Notes under the pieces: model-generated
Databases searched by the model: none
What the model was told of the DNA's origin: nothing
The model's input: only the letters and a program-made list of their open reading frames with translations
Part shown: piece by piece, positions 16,631 through 24,643 of the stretch
Layout of the letters: each line of letters begins with the position of its first letter
How positions within the stretch are numbered: position 1 is the first letter of the stretch
Position numbers and translations under genes: made by a program
Source of the DNA: Bacteroides sp.
GTDB taxonomy: Bacteria; Bacteroidota; Bacteroidia; Bacteroidales; Marinifilaceae
Direction: 5' to 3'
Assembly (NCBI GenBank): GCA_021771575.1
Contig: JAETOX010000013.1
Location: forward strand, 1-43,409
DNA length: 43,409 nucleotides

Positions 16631-18156
16631 ATTTCGAGTTCTTTGTTTTTCAAATAATCCACCATCGCCCGGATTTCCTTATATTTGGGCGTATCTTCTA
16701 CGAATACAGGGAAGAAAGCCCGGACTTCATCATATATAGCCCGACTCTTCGGTGAGAGTGAATCCTGGATTTTCAGGTAATCCACCGCCTGTACAATCGC
16801 CATCACATGTACAGCCATCACCTGAAACGAATTTTCCACCACCCGGGCTGCTAACTGGGCCGAATTCGTACCCATGCTCACCACATCCTGATTATCGTTG
16901 TTGTTTGGGATACTATGCACACACATCGGCATGGACAAGGTCTGGCATTCCGCCGTTGTCGAAGTGGCCGTAAACTGGGAGGCCTGTAATCCGTAATTCA
17001 ACCCTAACACGCCCAAATTCACAAAGGGCGGCAAGATACCGTTTATCCGGTCGTGAAACAAATAATTCAACTGACGTTCAGTAAGCATGGTCAATTTGGT
17101 CACGGCAATCTTCAGTTTGTCCATTTCGTATGAGATATAATCACCGTGGAAATTGCCGCCATGATAGATATTTTGGGTATCCGGATCTACGATCGGATTA
17201 TCACAAGCCGAATTCAGTTCATCGATGACGATTTTTTCGGCATTCTCCAATTCGTCGAATACCGGCCCCAGCACTTGCGGTACACAACGCAAAGAATAGT
17301 AAGCCTGTACCTTATGCTCGAACACTTTTTCCTCATGTTTCTGGCGATATAACTCAGCTTCCCGCTGACGGACACAACGGCTTCCTTTTACCCATTCCCG
17401 CATCATCCGGGCCACTTCCTGTTGGCCGCGATGGCGTTTCACCCCGTTCAGCACCTCCGACATCAGATCGTCGTATGAAGAAGCAATTTCGTTCATCATC
17501 ACCGAAGTAGCGACACCCCAGCGAAGCAACTTCCAGGCATAAATCAGGTTGACCAAGCTGATACCGGTCATCATGGAAGTACCGTTCGTCACCGACAATC
17601 CTTCGCGTATCCGCATCTGAAACGGCTTTAGTCCATTTTCAGCCAATACCTCGGAGGTGGGCCGCCACGCTCCGTGATAATATACTTCGCCTTCCCCGAT
17701 CAGCGTCAACGCAATATGGGCCAATTGAACCAAATCTCCGCTGGCTCCGACACTTCCGTGTTCGGGTATCATCGGATAAATTCCCCGGTTGATAAATTCT
17801 ACCAATAATTCCACCAATTCCCGGTGAACCCCCGAACGGGCCTGCAAAAAAGTACCTAACCGGGCAATCATCGCTGCTTTTACATACAACGGTTCTACCG
17901 GTTTTCCCGCTCCGGTGGAATGACTGCGAATGATATTGTATTGCAATTCCTTCAACGACTGATCTTCGATCCTCCATTGAGCCATCGGTCCGAAACCAGT
18001 ATTGATTCCATAAATAACCTTATCTGTTGTGAAATTTTGCAGAAACCCGAAACAACGATCAATCTCCGCCCAGGTTTCTTCACTTATTTCCAATGTCTCT
18101 CCTCTGAACAAAATACGACGAACTTCGTCCAGACTAAAAATACTAGACACACGCAT
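16627..18156 (-). CDS. Aromatic amino acid ammonia-lyase (HAL/PAL/TAL family), first gene of the polyene operon
   Basis: The 509-residue MIO-enzyme has A138-S139-G140 in GSVGASGDL, which cyclises into the electrophilic cofactor. Catalytic Tyr49 lies in VIYGINTGFG. It deaminates an aromatic amino acid to an alpha,beta-unsaturated acid, which would serve as the aryl starter. The selectivity position reads IIRSHSTG (S78-H79), the Ser-His pair typical of histidine ammonia-lyases; bacterial tyrosine lyases often have His-Leu and phenylalanine lyases Phe-Leu. The position of the HAL-specific Glu is Gln (Q423, NDNQDVVSMG), as in tyrosine and phenylalanine lyases. No other histidine-degradation gene is nearby. 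Context favours tyrosine or phenylalanine as substrate, but this is not settled by sequence. Confidence 0.92.
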   Translation of the reverse strand: MRVSSIFSLDEVRRILFRGETLEISEETWAEIDRCFGFLQNFTTDKVIYGINTGFGPMAQWRIEDQSLKELQYNIIRSHSTGAGKPVEPLYVKAAMIARLGTFLQARSGVHRELVELLVEFINRGIYPMIPEHGSVGASGDLVQLAHIALTLIGEGEVYYHGAWRPTSEVLAENGLKPFQMRIREGLSVTNGTSMMTGISLVNLIYAWKLLRWGVATSVMMNEIASSYDDLMSEVLNGVKRHRGQQEVARMMREWVKGSRCVRQREAELYRQKHEEKVFEHKVQAYYSLRCVPQVLGPVFDELENAEKIVIDELNSACDNPIVDPDTQNIYHGGNFHGDYISYEMDKLKIAVTKLTMLTERQLNYLFHDRINGILPPFVNLGVLGLNYGLQASQFTATSTTAECQTLSMPMCVHSIPNNNDNQDVVSMGTNSAQLAARVVENSFQVMAVHVMAIVQAVDYLKIQDSLSPKSRAIYDEVRAFFPVFVEDTPKYKEIRAMVDYLKNKELEI

Positions 18157-18241
18157 GATAATTCAATTTCAAGCCTTAAATATTTAGCAACGACACTCTC
18201 CTAAAATCATCTATCGAAATTCTGGCGTAAAATTAATAAAA

Positions 18242-18433
18242 TATGAAAAGAAATACCTGTTCAAAATTTTTTATTTTATAAAATCATTGGGGGATGGCAA
18301 ATTTCCCCACACAATCACTGTCAATGAATTCCATATACGCGAGGCGCTGGAAAGGACTGCCGGTTAATTCACGGCAACGGAATTGTCAAGGCTCAATAAT
18401 GAAATCCTACTGTACAGGATTTCTATCATTTAA
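18242..18433 (+). pseudogene. Possible decayed coding fragment
   Basis: On the plus strand, the frame starting at 18242 stays open, with a protein-like composition, up to a TAA at 18365-18367, including KSLGDGKFPHTITVNEFHI and REALERTAG. The same frame then continues as FTATELSRLNNEILLYR before another stop near 18431-18433. There is no start codon. I do not recognise the family. It could be the tail of a lost gene, with one stop acquired inside. The composition could also arise by chance. Confidence 0.25.
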
Positions 18434-18467
18434 CATGTAGTAACGCACACCGCATATAGGAAAATTA

Positions 18468-18475
18468 TATCTTTG
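18468..18475 (+). promoter_or_regulatory. Bacteroidetes-type -7 element (TATCTTTG)
   Basis: TATCTTTG matches the TAnnTTTG -7 consensus of the Bacteroidetes primary sigma factor. It lies 61 bases before the ATG at 18537, which would give a transcript leader of about 55 bases. No clear TTG is visible 19-21 bases upstream, so the -33 element is weak or absent. It is the only candidate found for the two-gene metzincin operon. Confidence 0.55.
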
Positions 18476-18536
18476 CACCCCATTTTTTTCAAATGGAATC
18501 ATTTTAAATCAATCATAATTAAATAAGGACCAAACA

Positions 18537-20615
18537 ATGAGAAAAAACATCTTTAACAGTCTTTGCTTCTTGGTGTGCAGTCTTTTATTGCTGAGCGGTT
18601 GCGAAGAAGATGAGATTTTAGCTACCGATCCCGAAGACGGGACTCTGAACAATGAATTATCCATGAAACTGACTCCGGCAGATTATAATTCGGACAATAC
18701 CTACTACCTACTCAATGATGATGAACCTTCCGAAATTTACTTTAACAACAGTCAGCGGAGTTTTTATGTCAATCAACCTTTACAACTTACCTTGGATGAC
18801 GACCATTATTTTCAGTTGCGTTTTTACAGCCCACGGAAATTGTCGAACGTCACCGTCTGGGCAAAGATAGACGGATATGAAGAAGCGTTCAAATTTATGG
18901 AACTGGAAGAAATCAGGCCGTTCCAGCAGCTCAGGATACATATACCGTTCGCTACTAAAGACCTGATCGCTTATACCCGCAGCGGAAAAAAGATTCAAAT
19001 TATGGCGAATCCATACCTGACCGGCGAAAACCTGAGTTTCGAGATAGAAAGTGATGACCCATATTATAAAAATTTACAATCTATCCGTTGTAAGTGGCGA
19101 ATTACTTTCAGCGGATACAGTGGTGAGGGTAACTGGAAATACAAGCTTTTACCTCCCCATGCACGCGAAGCGGTAGCTCTGGCACTGAACATGAGCTACA
19201 TGTATTCGTCAGGGGCATTTGAAATGGCACTCCATGAGTTCGGCCCGTTGCATAAAGACAACAATAAAACAGTCATCGACAAGAATGTTTTGTTGAAACA
19301 GGTGCTTAACCATTCCGGGCTCCGTTTCGGTCATTGCAGCGGGGTAAACGGTTTGGGAGGCGGTGTGACCTACGGCCTGAACGAGTGGTGTTACCTGGAG
19401 CATTATGCAGATGATACCAATGAGACTCATACCATTTTCCATGAACTGGCACACTGTCTGGGCTATGGCCATGACGGGAATATGACGTATGAACAAACCG
19501 GTGCAGGCTGGATTACCCTTTGCGCTAATGTGTACCGTTCGCTGTCACTTAACAAAGAACTTCCTGTCTATTCACGCCGTTTTATGCACACGCGTTCGAA
19601 TAAGAACAAGTATGATAAAACCAATCTCTACAGAGCCTCCAAATATATCATCGAAGATCCCGAACTCGACGCCATCGATGGTGGCCTGTCTCCGTTGCGG
19701 GAAGAGACGGATCTGGGAGGGAATGAGGGGGAACCGGTTTCCTTCAAGTTGGATTACACGGCATTGTCCGGGGCTACATCTGCCACTTTCCGTCCCAAGG
19801 ATGTCTATGTATACGGTGATACTCTATATGTTGTCAACGATGCCGACACCAATTACAGCCTGGAGGTTTTCAGCCTGGCGAAGGGGAATATCGTACATTT
19901 GGGAAGTATCAGGGAATGGACGGAAAAAAACGAGACAAAGACTTTCGGAGGACGCCCGACCGGTGTTGTACGCGCCAAGGACAGGATTTATGTCACCCAT
20001 GAAGGCAGTCGTACGGAAATATTCGATGTAAAGGACCACCGGTTCATCGCCTGTATCGGAAATGGCAAGTGGGGTACGGGTATCACCCAGACCGTCCATG
20101 CTTTTGATGTAGTACTTTACAAGGGAGTCGTCATGATCCGTGACAAGCGATATGTTGATTTTGTACAAGAACAAACGGTATCCCCGGGAGAAACCATGTT
20201 CATATTCGCCCGTTCTGAAAATCTGGGAGAGGCAGGCGGCACTTACGGAATGGCGGTGGATGAGCAGACCGGCCTGCTCTATTCAACTCATCCATCCAAA
20301 CGCATAGATGTACTTACGCCTAATGATATCCGCGAGGGGAAGACTCTTGTACGAACCCGTCAGCTGGCTTATAAGAACAACCCTTACGCGCTCGGTTTCT
20401 ACCAAGAACGAATGTTCGTAAGTTCAAACGGCAGTGAGAAATTTTGTGAGGTCAATCCGGAAACAGGAGATATCATAAAGAACTACACCGTCATCGGAAG
20501 TATCACTTTACAGGCTCCTGAAAAATTTTGCATACGTCGCAACACGTTGTTTATCACAGACCGAATAAAAAACGGAGCCTGTGTCTATGCCATCCCTATG
20601 AGTGAATTGAAATAA
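18537..20615 (+). CDS. Surface lipoprotein with metzincin-type zinc metalloprotease motif and C-terminal propeller-like domain
   Basis: The 692-residue protein has a lipoprotein signal (LLLLSGC, lipidated Cys22) followed by acidic residues, which in Bacteroidetes often direct export to the cell surface. Residues about 30-200 look like beta-sandwich sequence. The zinc site is HELAHCLGYGH: H302, E303, H306 and H312 fit HExxHxxGxxH of metzincins. A conventional downstream Met-turn is not obvious. Residues about 395-690 carry repeated DTLYVVND / DRIYVTHEGSR / RNTLFITDR-type blades, resembling an NHL or YncE-like beta-propeller. The next gene (15-base gap) resembles this half alone. I infer a surface protease or binding protein with a host or dietary protein target. 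The family name is not recognised. Confidence 0.8.
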   Translation: MRKNIFNSLCFLVCSLLLLSGCEEDEILATDPEDGTLNNELSMKLTPADYNSDNTYYLLNDDEPSEIYFNNSQRSFYVNQPLQLTLDDDHYFQLRFYSPRKLSNVTVWAKIDGYEEAFKFMELEEIRPFQQLRIHIPFATKDLIAYTRSGKKIQIMANPYLTGENLSFEIESDDPYYKNLQSIRCKWRITFSGYSGEGNWKYKLLPPHAREAVALALNMSYMYSSGAFEMALHEFGPLHKDNNKTVIDKNVLLKQVLNHSGLRFGHCSGVNGLGGGVTYGLNEWCYLEHYADDTNETHTIFHELAHCLGYGHDGNMTYEQTGAGWITLCANVYRSLSLNKELPVYSRRFMHTRSNKNKYDKTNLYRASKYIIEDPELDAIDGGLSPLREETDLGGNEGEPVSFKLDYTALSGATSATFRPKDVYVYGDTLYVVNDADTNYSLEVFSLAKGNIVHLGSIREWTEKNETKTFGGRPTGVVRAKDRIYVTHEGSRTEIFDVKDHRFIACIGNGKWGTGITQTVHAFDVVLYKGVVMIRDKRYVDFVQEQTVSPGETMFIFARSENLGEAGGTYGMAVDEQTGLLYSTHPSKRIDVLTPNDIREGKTLVRTRQLAYKNNPYALGFYQERMFVSSNGSEKFCEVNPETGDIIKNYTVIGSITLQAPEKFCIRRNTLFITDRIKNGACVYAIPMSELK

Positions 20616-20630
20616 GCGTGTCATCTTAAA

Positions 20631-21686
20631 ATGAAGAAGAACAACATGAAAATATACACTTACATTCTGACAGTGCTGCTCGGTATTTTGACAGCGCAAT
20701 GCAGCAAGCAGGAGATTAAAGATCTGAATCAGGAACCGACCGTTCCAGACGATTACAATAGTTATTGGTATTATTCCTATGAGGCTACCCAGCAGATCAA
20801 TGCACAAACATTGAATATGGCAGCAGAAGAGTTCTCCCCCTATACGGTTGCCCATCTAGGGGACACGCTGTTTGTAGCGAATACGGGAAATGCCGGTAAC
20901 AGTTTGCTATTGTTCTCTCTCCAAGAGGACAAGTTGCTCAAGACGCTGAAGTCTTGGGACTTCAATGGTAAAGAACTGGGGTTCGGAAGCCAGATTGAGG
21001 CTATTGTGCCGGCAGGGGAACGCTTGTATGTGGCCGAACGCGGATCACGCATCCATGTATTCAGTCTTCCGGATCTTGCCTATATTACCTGTATTGGTAA
21101 TGGAAACTGGCACGGTCCGGTTTTCCAGGCACAAGCGCTTGCTGTCAAGGATAGTCTTATCTTCGCACGCGACAAGAATGGAAAAGTCAGTATCTATAAG
21201 GAGTCGAAAGTCACACCCGAGAATTACCAGAAGACAGGACGCTACCGCCAGGTTGCCGGCAACGGTACGGCAAACAACGCTTTTGCCCCCCACTATATGC
21301 AGTTCGTGGCGGAAGGAAAAATCCTGCTTACCGATTATGAAGGCAAAAGGATACGGGTGCTTGACTCTGGATTGGTAAATGACGATTTGGTGAACAACAC
21401 TTCCATCGACATGGATGATCTGACCCTGTCACTCGACTTCAAACCGAAGACATTGGCCGTGGGCAAAGAACGGTGGTATGCCACCGGTGACAATGACGCC
21501 ATCAATATATATGACTGCCAGCAGAAAGAATGGAGCCATAAGCTGAAGTCTGTCAAAGGATATGCATTTTCCCAACCTGCCCGTATCTACGCACAAAGCG
21601 ATTCCGTGCTCTGGATTTCAGACGTACACAATACCAAGCGGACATTGGTAAAAATGGTTATACATAAGGGGGAAATACGCGAATAA
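20631..21686 (+). CDS. Propeller-like lipoprotein, paralogue of the C-terminal half of the preceding protein
   Basis: The 351-residue lipoprotein has signal LTAQC (Cys24). After a short linker (EPTVPDDYNSYWYYSYE) it matches the second half of its upstream neighbour in order: DTLFVANTGNAGNSLLLFSL against DTLYVVNDADTNYSLEVFSL, RLYVAERGSRIHVFSLPD against RIYVTHEGSRTEIFDVKD, and ITCIGNGNW against IACIGNGKW. It lacks the metzincin part. It probably forms a beta-propeller at the cell surface, possibly a binding partner of the protease. The 15-base spacing indicates co-transcription. An alternative start is MKIYTYI, five codons in. Confidence 0.75.
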   Translation: MKKNNMKIYTYILTVLLGILTAQCSKQEIKDLNQEPTVPDDYNSYWYYSYEATQQINAQTLNMAAEEFSPYTVAHLGDTLFVANTGNAGNSLLLFSLQEDKLLKTLKSWDFNGKELGFGSQIEAIVPAGERLYVAERGSRIHVFSLPDLAYITCIGNGNWHGPVFQAQALAVKDSLIFARDKNGKVSIYKESKVTPENYQKTGRYRQVAGNGTANNAFAPHYMQFVAEGKILLTDYEGKRIRVLDSGLVNDDLVNNTSIDMDDLTLSLDFKPKTLAVGKERWYATGDNDAINIYDCQQKEWSHKLKSVKGYAFSQPARIYAQSDSVLWISDVHNTKRTLVKMVIHKGEIRE

Positions 21687-21853
21687 TCTTCTCTCCCGCA
21701 ACAAGCAGACGCATCCGTTTTTGTTTCTTATCCGTTATATCTGTTGACAGGTGTAAAGGAGGGGAAAAAATCATAATGGGTGCGTCTATTGTTATTTATA
21801 AAATTCCCTAACCAATCCCTACTCTCTCCGTATACCCATCCAAAAATAGAAAA

Positions 21854-22954
21854 ATGAAATTTTTATTTTTCATATTATTTTATGGGTTTTTGCTGACCTG
21901 CTGTTCCACTTATCGGTTAATTACCCACAATTTTCCGGGTAGCGGCGACCAGTATATATTTCCTTGTGTTTCTTTTCCGGCCTCTTCTTCTCCTCTGCCT
22001 ATACCGACTTCTTACAGCGCCTCCCATTTCTCACGCGAATTCCAGCATTTCTTACGCACGCATCATACATTGGCATTTTTAATGATTCAAAACGATACGA
22101 TCCGGATCGAATATTACGCCCCGCATCTTTCCCCCAATCAAACAATTGATCTTTTTTCTATCTCTAAATCGATTGTTGCCAGTGTGGCAGGTATCGCTTA
22201 TGAGGAAGGTTATCTTTCTTCTTTATCCGATACCCTGGGGCAATACTTTAAAAATTTACCCCCCCACTATCCTTGTATTTCTATCGACGATTTGCTGAAT
22301 ATGCGCAGTGGGATCCACAATTCTATGTATTATACGACCCGGTTATATTACAGTCATAATTTATCCGGGACTTTATCCCGCATACCACAGCATCTTTCCC
22401 CAGGCCGGACTTATGAATATAATAATGCCGCCACCCAATGGCTGGTAGCTCTCATTGAAGAGGTGACGCAGATGAATTTTGCAGATTATTTTTACCAAAA
22501 ATTATGGCTTCCACTCGGAATGGAAGATAGGGGCAACTGGACGATAGACTCGCGCCGGCAAAAACATGTGCGGGGCTTCTGCGGACTCAATCTCAGTGCC
22601 CGTGACCTGGGAAAGTTAGGGCTTTGTTATTTACACAACGGGCATTATGCCGGACAGCAAGTCATCCCTTCAACCTGGATGGATTCTACTTTTCATGGTT
22701 CTGCTTCTTCTCAGCCCACACCGGAAGATCCGATTTATCACATGCACTGGCGCATCTTCGTGCCGGACGAAGAAGTATTGGCCAAAGGACTTTTGGGTCA
22801 ATACCTCTATCTGAATAAAAAAACGAACACGGTTATCATTCGCCTAGGTAGCCGGGAGTCTTCCGTCGAATGGCTTCCTTTTTTCCGGGAGTTAATGGAC
22901 TCGCCGAAGGCTATTAGCGGTTTTTGTTCCAAAAATAATTGGCAGAAGCTCTGA
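21854..22954 (+). CDS. Class C beta-lactamase-like serine hydrolase, lipoprotein
   Basis: The 366-residue protein has a hydrophobic N-terminus ending in LLTCC (lipobox Cys16 or Cys17). It carries the penicillin-binding fold motifs SISK (S102-x-x-K105) and YNN (Y189-x-N191, in GRTYEYNNAATQWL), so it belongs to the AmpC/EstB/D-aminopeptidase family. GLNLSARDLGKLGLCYLHNG is a typical downstream signature. Many such Bacteroidetes proteins are esterases or peptidases rather than true beta-lactamases, and resistance should not be assumed. The 167-base gap before it holds no clear promoter or terminator, so its relation to the metzincin pair is uncertain. Confidence 0.85.
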   Translation: MKFLFFILFYGFLLTCCSTYRLITHNFPGSGDQYIFPCVSFPASSSPLPIPTSYSASHFSREFQHFLRTHHTLAFLMIQNDTIRIEYYAPHLSPNQTIDLFSISKSIVASVAGIAYEEGYLSSLSDTLGQYFKNLPPHYPCISIDDLLNMRSGIHNSMYYTTRLYYSHNLSGTLSRIPQHLSPGRTYEYNNAATQWLVALIEEVTQMNFADYFYQKLWLPLGMEDRGNWTIDSRRQKHVRGFCGLNLSARDLGKLGLCYLHNGHYAGQQVIPSTWMDSTFHGSASSQPTPEDPIYHMHWRIFVPDEEVLAKGLLGQYLYLNKKTNTVIIRLGSRESSVEWLPFFRELMDSPKAISGFCSKNNWQKL

Positions 22955-23087
22955 ATTTTTCTTCCGATATAAAATTCTGCTCGACTTTGTCCCGGGTTCG
23001 TCGGCTGATCCGTCCCCGTTGGGCTAGTTCTGTCCCGGCAACCCAATCTATAACAGCACTGCAAGGGCAAATAATCCAAATATGGAA
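22914..23087 (-). pseudogene. Possible C-terminal gene remnant on the minus strand
   Basis: A 57-codon minus-strand frame without any start codon is bounded by stops at 23088-23090 and 22914-22916. It reads like genuine protein, including AVIDWVAGTELAQRGRISRR and EEKFRASANYFWNKNR. It partly overlaps the 3' end of the hydrolase gene on the other strand. I do not recognise the family. It may be the tail of a lost gene. A chance open frame remains possible. Confidence 0.2.
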
Positions 23088-23114
23088 TTAGGGTGACATG
23101 TTGCTGAAAAAATA

Positions 23115-23144
23115 GTCAACTCACCTATTTAATAGATAGTTGAC
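23115..23144. repeat. Inverted repeat GTCAACT...AGTTGAC
   Basis: GTCAACT (23115-23121) and AGTTGAC (23138-23144) form a perfect 7-bp inverted repeat with a 16-base spacer. The right arm lies in the first unit of the 11-bp array. This could be a protein-binding palindrome or a weak hairpin. Confidence 0.6.
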
Positions 23145-23251
23145 AGGTAGTTAACAGGTAGTTGCCAGGTAGTAACTCCAATTTAACTCCAATTAATCTC
23201 CAATTTAACTCCAATTTCAATTGGTATTTAATTGGTAATAAATTGGAAATT
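23137..23251. repeat. Phased 11-bp repeat array with three unit types
   Basis: Three units of TAGTTnnCAGG run from 23137 to 23169. After a 4-base TAGT step come four units of AACTCCAATTT with few changes (23174-23217, read in one 11-base register), then three units beginning AATTGG (23219, 23230 and 23241). The AATTGG boxes are reverse complements of the CCAATT boxes and sit symmetrically around 23217/23218: 211-216 with 219-224, 200-205 with 230-235, 189-194 with 241-246 (last three digits). The arms 23189-23216 and 23219-23246 match at 22 of 28 positions. Units are contiguous, without spacers, so this is not a CRISPR. Confidence 0.85.
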
Positions 23252-23340
23252 TATTTATATTATATCTTATTATTATCCTAAAAACTACAACTTAACTTCT
23301 TGGTAAGAATAAGCTATTCAGCTATCGTCTATAGTAAATT

Positions 23341-23395
23341 TGGAGGCATGGAAAGTGCCTCCAGCAAGTTTTCAATCCAACTTTCCGGAGGCACT
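23341..23395. repeat. Competing GGAGGCA/TGCCTCC hairpins, possible bidirectional terminator
   Basis: TGGAGGCA (23341-23348) pairs with TGCCTCCA (23356-23363) over a 7-base loop. The overlapping AGTGCCTCC (23354-23362) can instead pair with GGAGGCACT (23387-23395) over 24 bases. The two folds exclude each other. In the plus direction a T-rich stretch begins near 23404. The position between converging genes suggests termination for one or both, but neither hairpin is followed at once by a strong T-run. Confidence 0.45.
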
Positions 23396-23441
23396 GAGGG
23401 GTGTTTTTCTTTCGGTTTTATTTATTTGCCGTCAAAGCGAT

Positions 23442-24623
23442 TTATCGGTTTTGTATTTCTTCTCCTTTCAATGCGCCGATCAGCATTTGCATGGCTTTAT
23501 GCATATTCCCGGATAGTTTCATATTTCCCTGTTGGGTTTGAGGTGCCCGACGTCCGGATTCCAAATCGGCCACCCGTTGTTTCAGTAAAGCGAGCGCTGT
23601 TTTCCGGGGTGTTTCTTCGCGACAATTCTGTACAATAGGCGTACACCACTTGCACAGTATGAGATCAGGGATATCGAATTGTGTTGCATATTCCTGCACA
23701 TAATCCATATAAGCTTTCCAGTCTTCTTTTTTCTCGCTGTAAGTCATTAATGTGGTCAGCCGCAAATTTTCTTTTACTCCTTTATCCACCCCACATTGGT
23801 CCATCAAAGCCAGCCAATTATCCATTCGTTCCCGATCGAGTACAACGTGCCCGTTTTCCTGAGAAATCAGTTCTCGTGCATAGTTGGACCATACCTGTTG
23901 TATTTTCATCTTTACAGGTGTCTCGCCTACCGCTGCAATCAAAGCCTGCGGATGTTTCGCTGTATAGATAAAAGCCGGATGGAAAGGATTGCTTAAATAG
24001 CGCATGAATACGTTAGCCCGCTGTTTGTCTCCGGCAAATGTCTCTGCTTTGCCTTCGAGCAAGGCTTCCGCCACGGCATTACACTGACTGTGTTTGTAGG
24101 CACTGCCTAATGTATTCAAATAGCTGTAGAGAAAAGCCTCATCCCGCTCACCGTCGGCAAACCGCTTGTCCATTTCGGCGGATGCGTTGTCTTCGCTTGC
24201 TTTCTTTACCTTTTCGATAAATTCTTCAGCCTTGCATCCCCCCAGGAAGCGGCCGATTTCCTGACCGGTGCTATTGAATATAATAAAAGTAGGATAAGCG
24301 GCAATCTGCCATTTCTTCGCCAATTCCGGTCCTTCCCCTTTTTCCATGTCGATTTTCAGGCAAAGATAGCGGGGATTCATAAAGTTACCCACCATTTCCT
24401 GGGGAAATACGGTAGTCAACATCGTTTTACAAGGACCGCACCATGAAGTGTAGCAATCTACAAAAATTAATTTCCCTGTACTTTTCGCTTTTTGTACAGC
24501 CTGTTTAAAAAGCGTCCCCTCTGCCTCGAAAGCAATCCCTCTATTGGCCGCCTGCCCTATTGCCTGGCAAGCCAAACAAGCGAAAAAAAATGTAAATAAT
24601 AGTGTCGTCAACTTTTTTTTCAT
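23442..24623 (-). CDS. Periplasmic thioredoxin-fold protein (last gene of SusCD operon 1)
   Basis: The 393-residue protein has a signal peptide (hydrophobic residues about 5-20, cut near AIGQA). The thioredoxin domain follows, with C62-G-P-C65 in FVDCYTSWCGPC and the cis-Pro region AAYPTFIIFNS. Residues about 150-390 are a helical extension without a recognised motif. It closely resembles the protein at 35689-36750 (FVDCYTSWCGPCK, then FPQ, then a DMEK motif and an AEEFI motif), in the matching position of operon 2. It likely works as a disulfide reductase or isomerase in the periplasm for material handled by the SusCD system. It is 20 bases from the PKD-like gene. Confidence 0.88.
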   Translation of the reverse strand: MKKKLTTLLFTFFFACLACQAIGQAANRGIAFEAEGTLFKQAVQKAKSTGKLIFVDCYTSWCGPCKTMLTTVFPQEMVGNFMNPRYLCLKIDMEKGEGPELAKKWQIAAYPTFIIFNSTGQEIGRFLGGCKAEEFIEKVKKASEDNASAEMDKRFADGERDEAFLYSYLNTLGSAYKHSQCNAVAEALLEGKAETFAGDKQRANVFMRYLSNPFHPAFIYTAKHPQALIAAVGETPVKMKIQQVWSNYARELISQENGHVVLDRERMDNWLALMDQCGVDKGVKENLRLTTLMTYSEKKEDWKAYMDYVQEYATQFDIPDLILCKWCTPIVQNCREETPRKTALALLKQRVADLESGRRAPQTQQGNMKLSGNMHKAMQMLIGALKGEEIQNR

Positions 24624-24643
24624 TTCCTGGTATTTTTATTGAA

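Larger units (their letters stand above)
18157..18536. other. Divergent intergenic region between the polyene operon and the metzincin operon
   Basis: These 380 bases lack an intact gene. Both flanking operons start here, in opposite directions. A -7-like element for the plus direction lies at 18468-18475. For the minus direction I find only a poor match (CAAAATTT at 18262-18269, reverse AAATTTTG), without a well-placed -33 element. The middle (about 18242-18431) reads like decayed protein sequence on the plus strand. A short inverted repeat, GGGGA/TCCCC, surrounds 18291-18308. Confidence 0.5.
22955..23441. other. Convergent intergenic region with repeats and hairpins
   Basis: These 487 bases separate the serine hydrolase (plus) from the last gene of the first SusCD operon (minus). 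They hold the coding-like remnant at 22914-23087, an AT-rich 11-bp repeat array at 23137-23251, and competing GGAGGCA/TGCCTCC hairpins at 23341-23395. I see no intact gene. Since both flanking genes end here, transcription termination for both must occur in this stretch. Confidence 0.6.

Noticed and set aside
16627-18156. Histidine degradation gene hutH
   Set aside because: No hutU, hutI or hutG is nearby. The gene shares an ATGA overlap with fabG in a polyene operon, and the HAL-specific Glu is Gln.
21707-21788. Imperfect inverted repeat AGACGCATCC...GGGTGCGTCT after the second propeller gene
   Set aside because: The arms are separated by more than 60 bases and no T-run follows closely, so it does not support a terminator call.
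21854-22954. Antibiotic-resistance beta-lactamase
   Set aside because: SxxK and YxN motifs show only the fold. It is a lipoprotein of the broad serine hydrolase family and no resistance claim can be supported.
23137-23251. CRISPR array
   Set aside because: The 11-bp units are contiguous, with no unique spacers and no cas genes.
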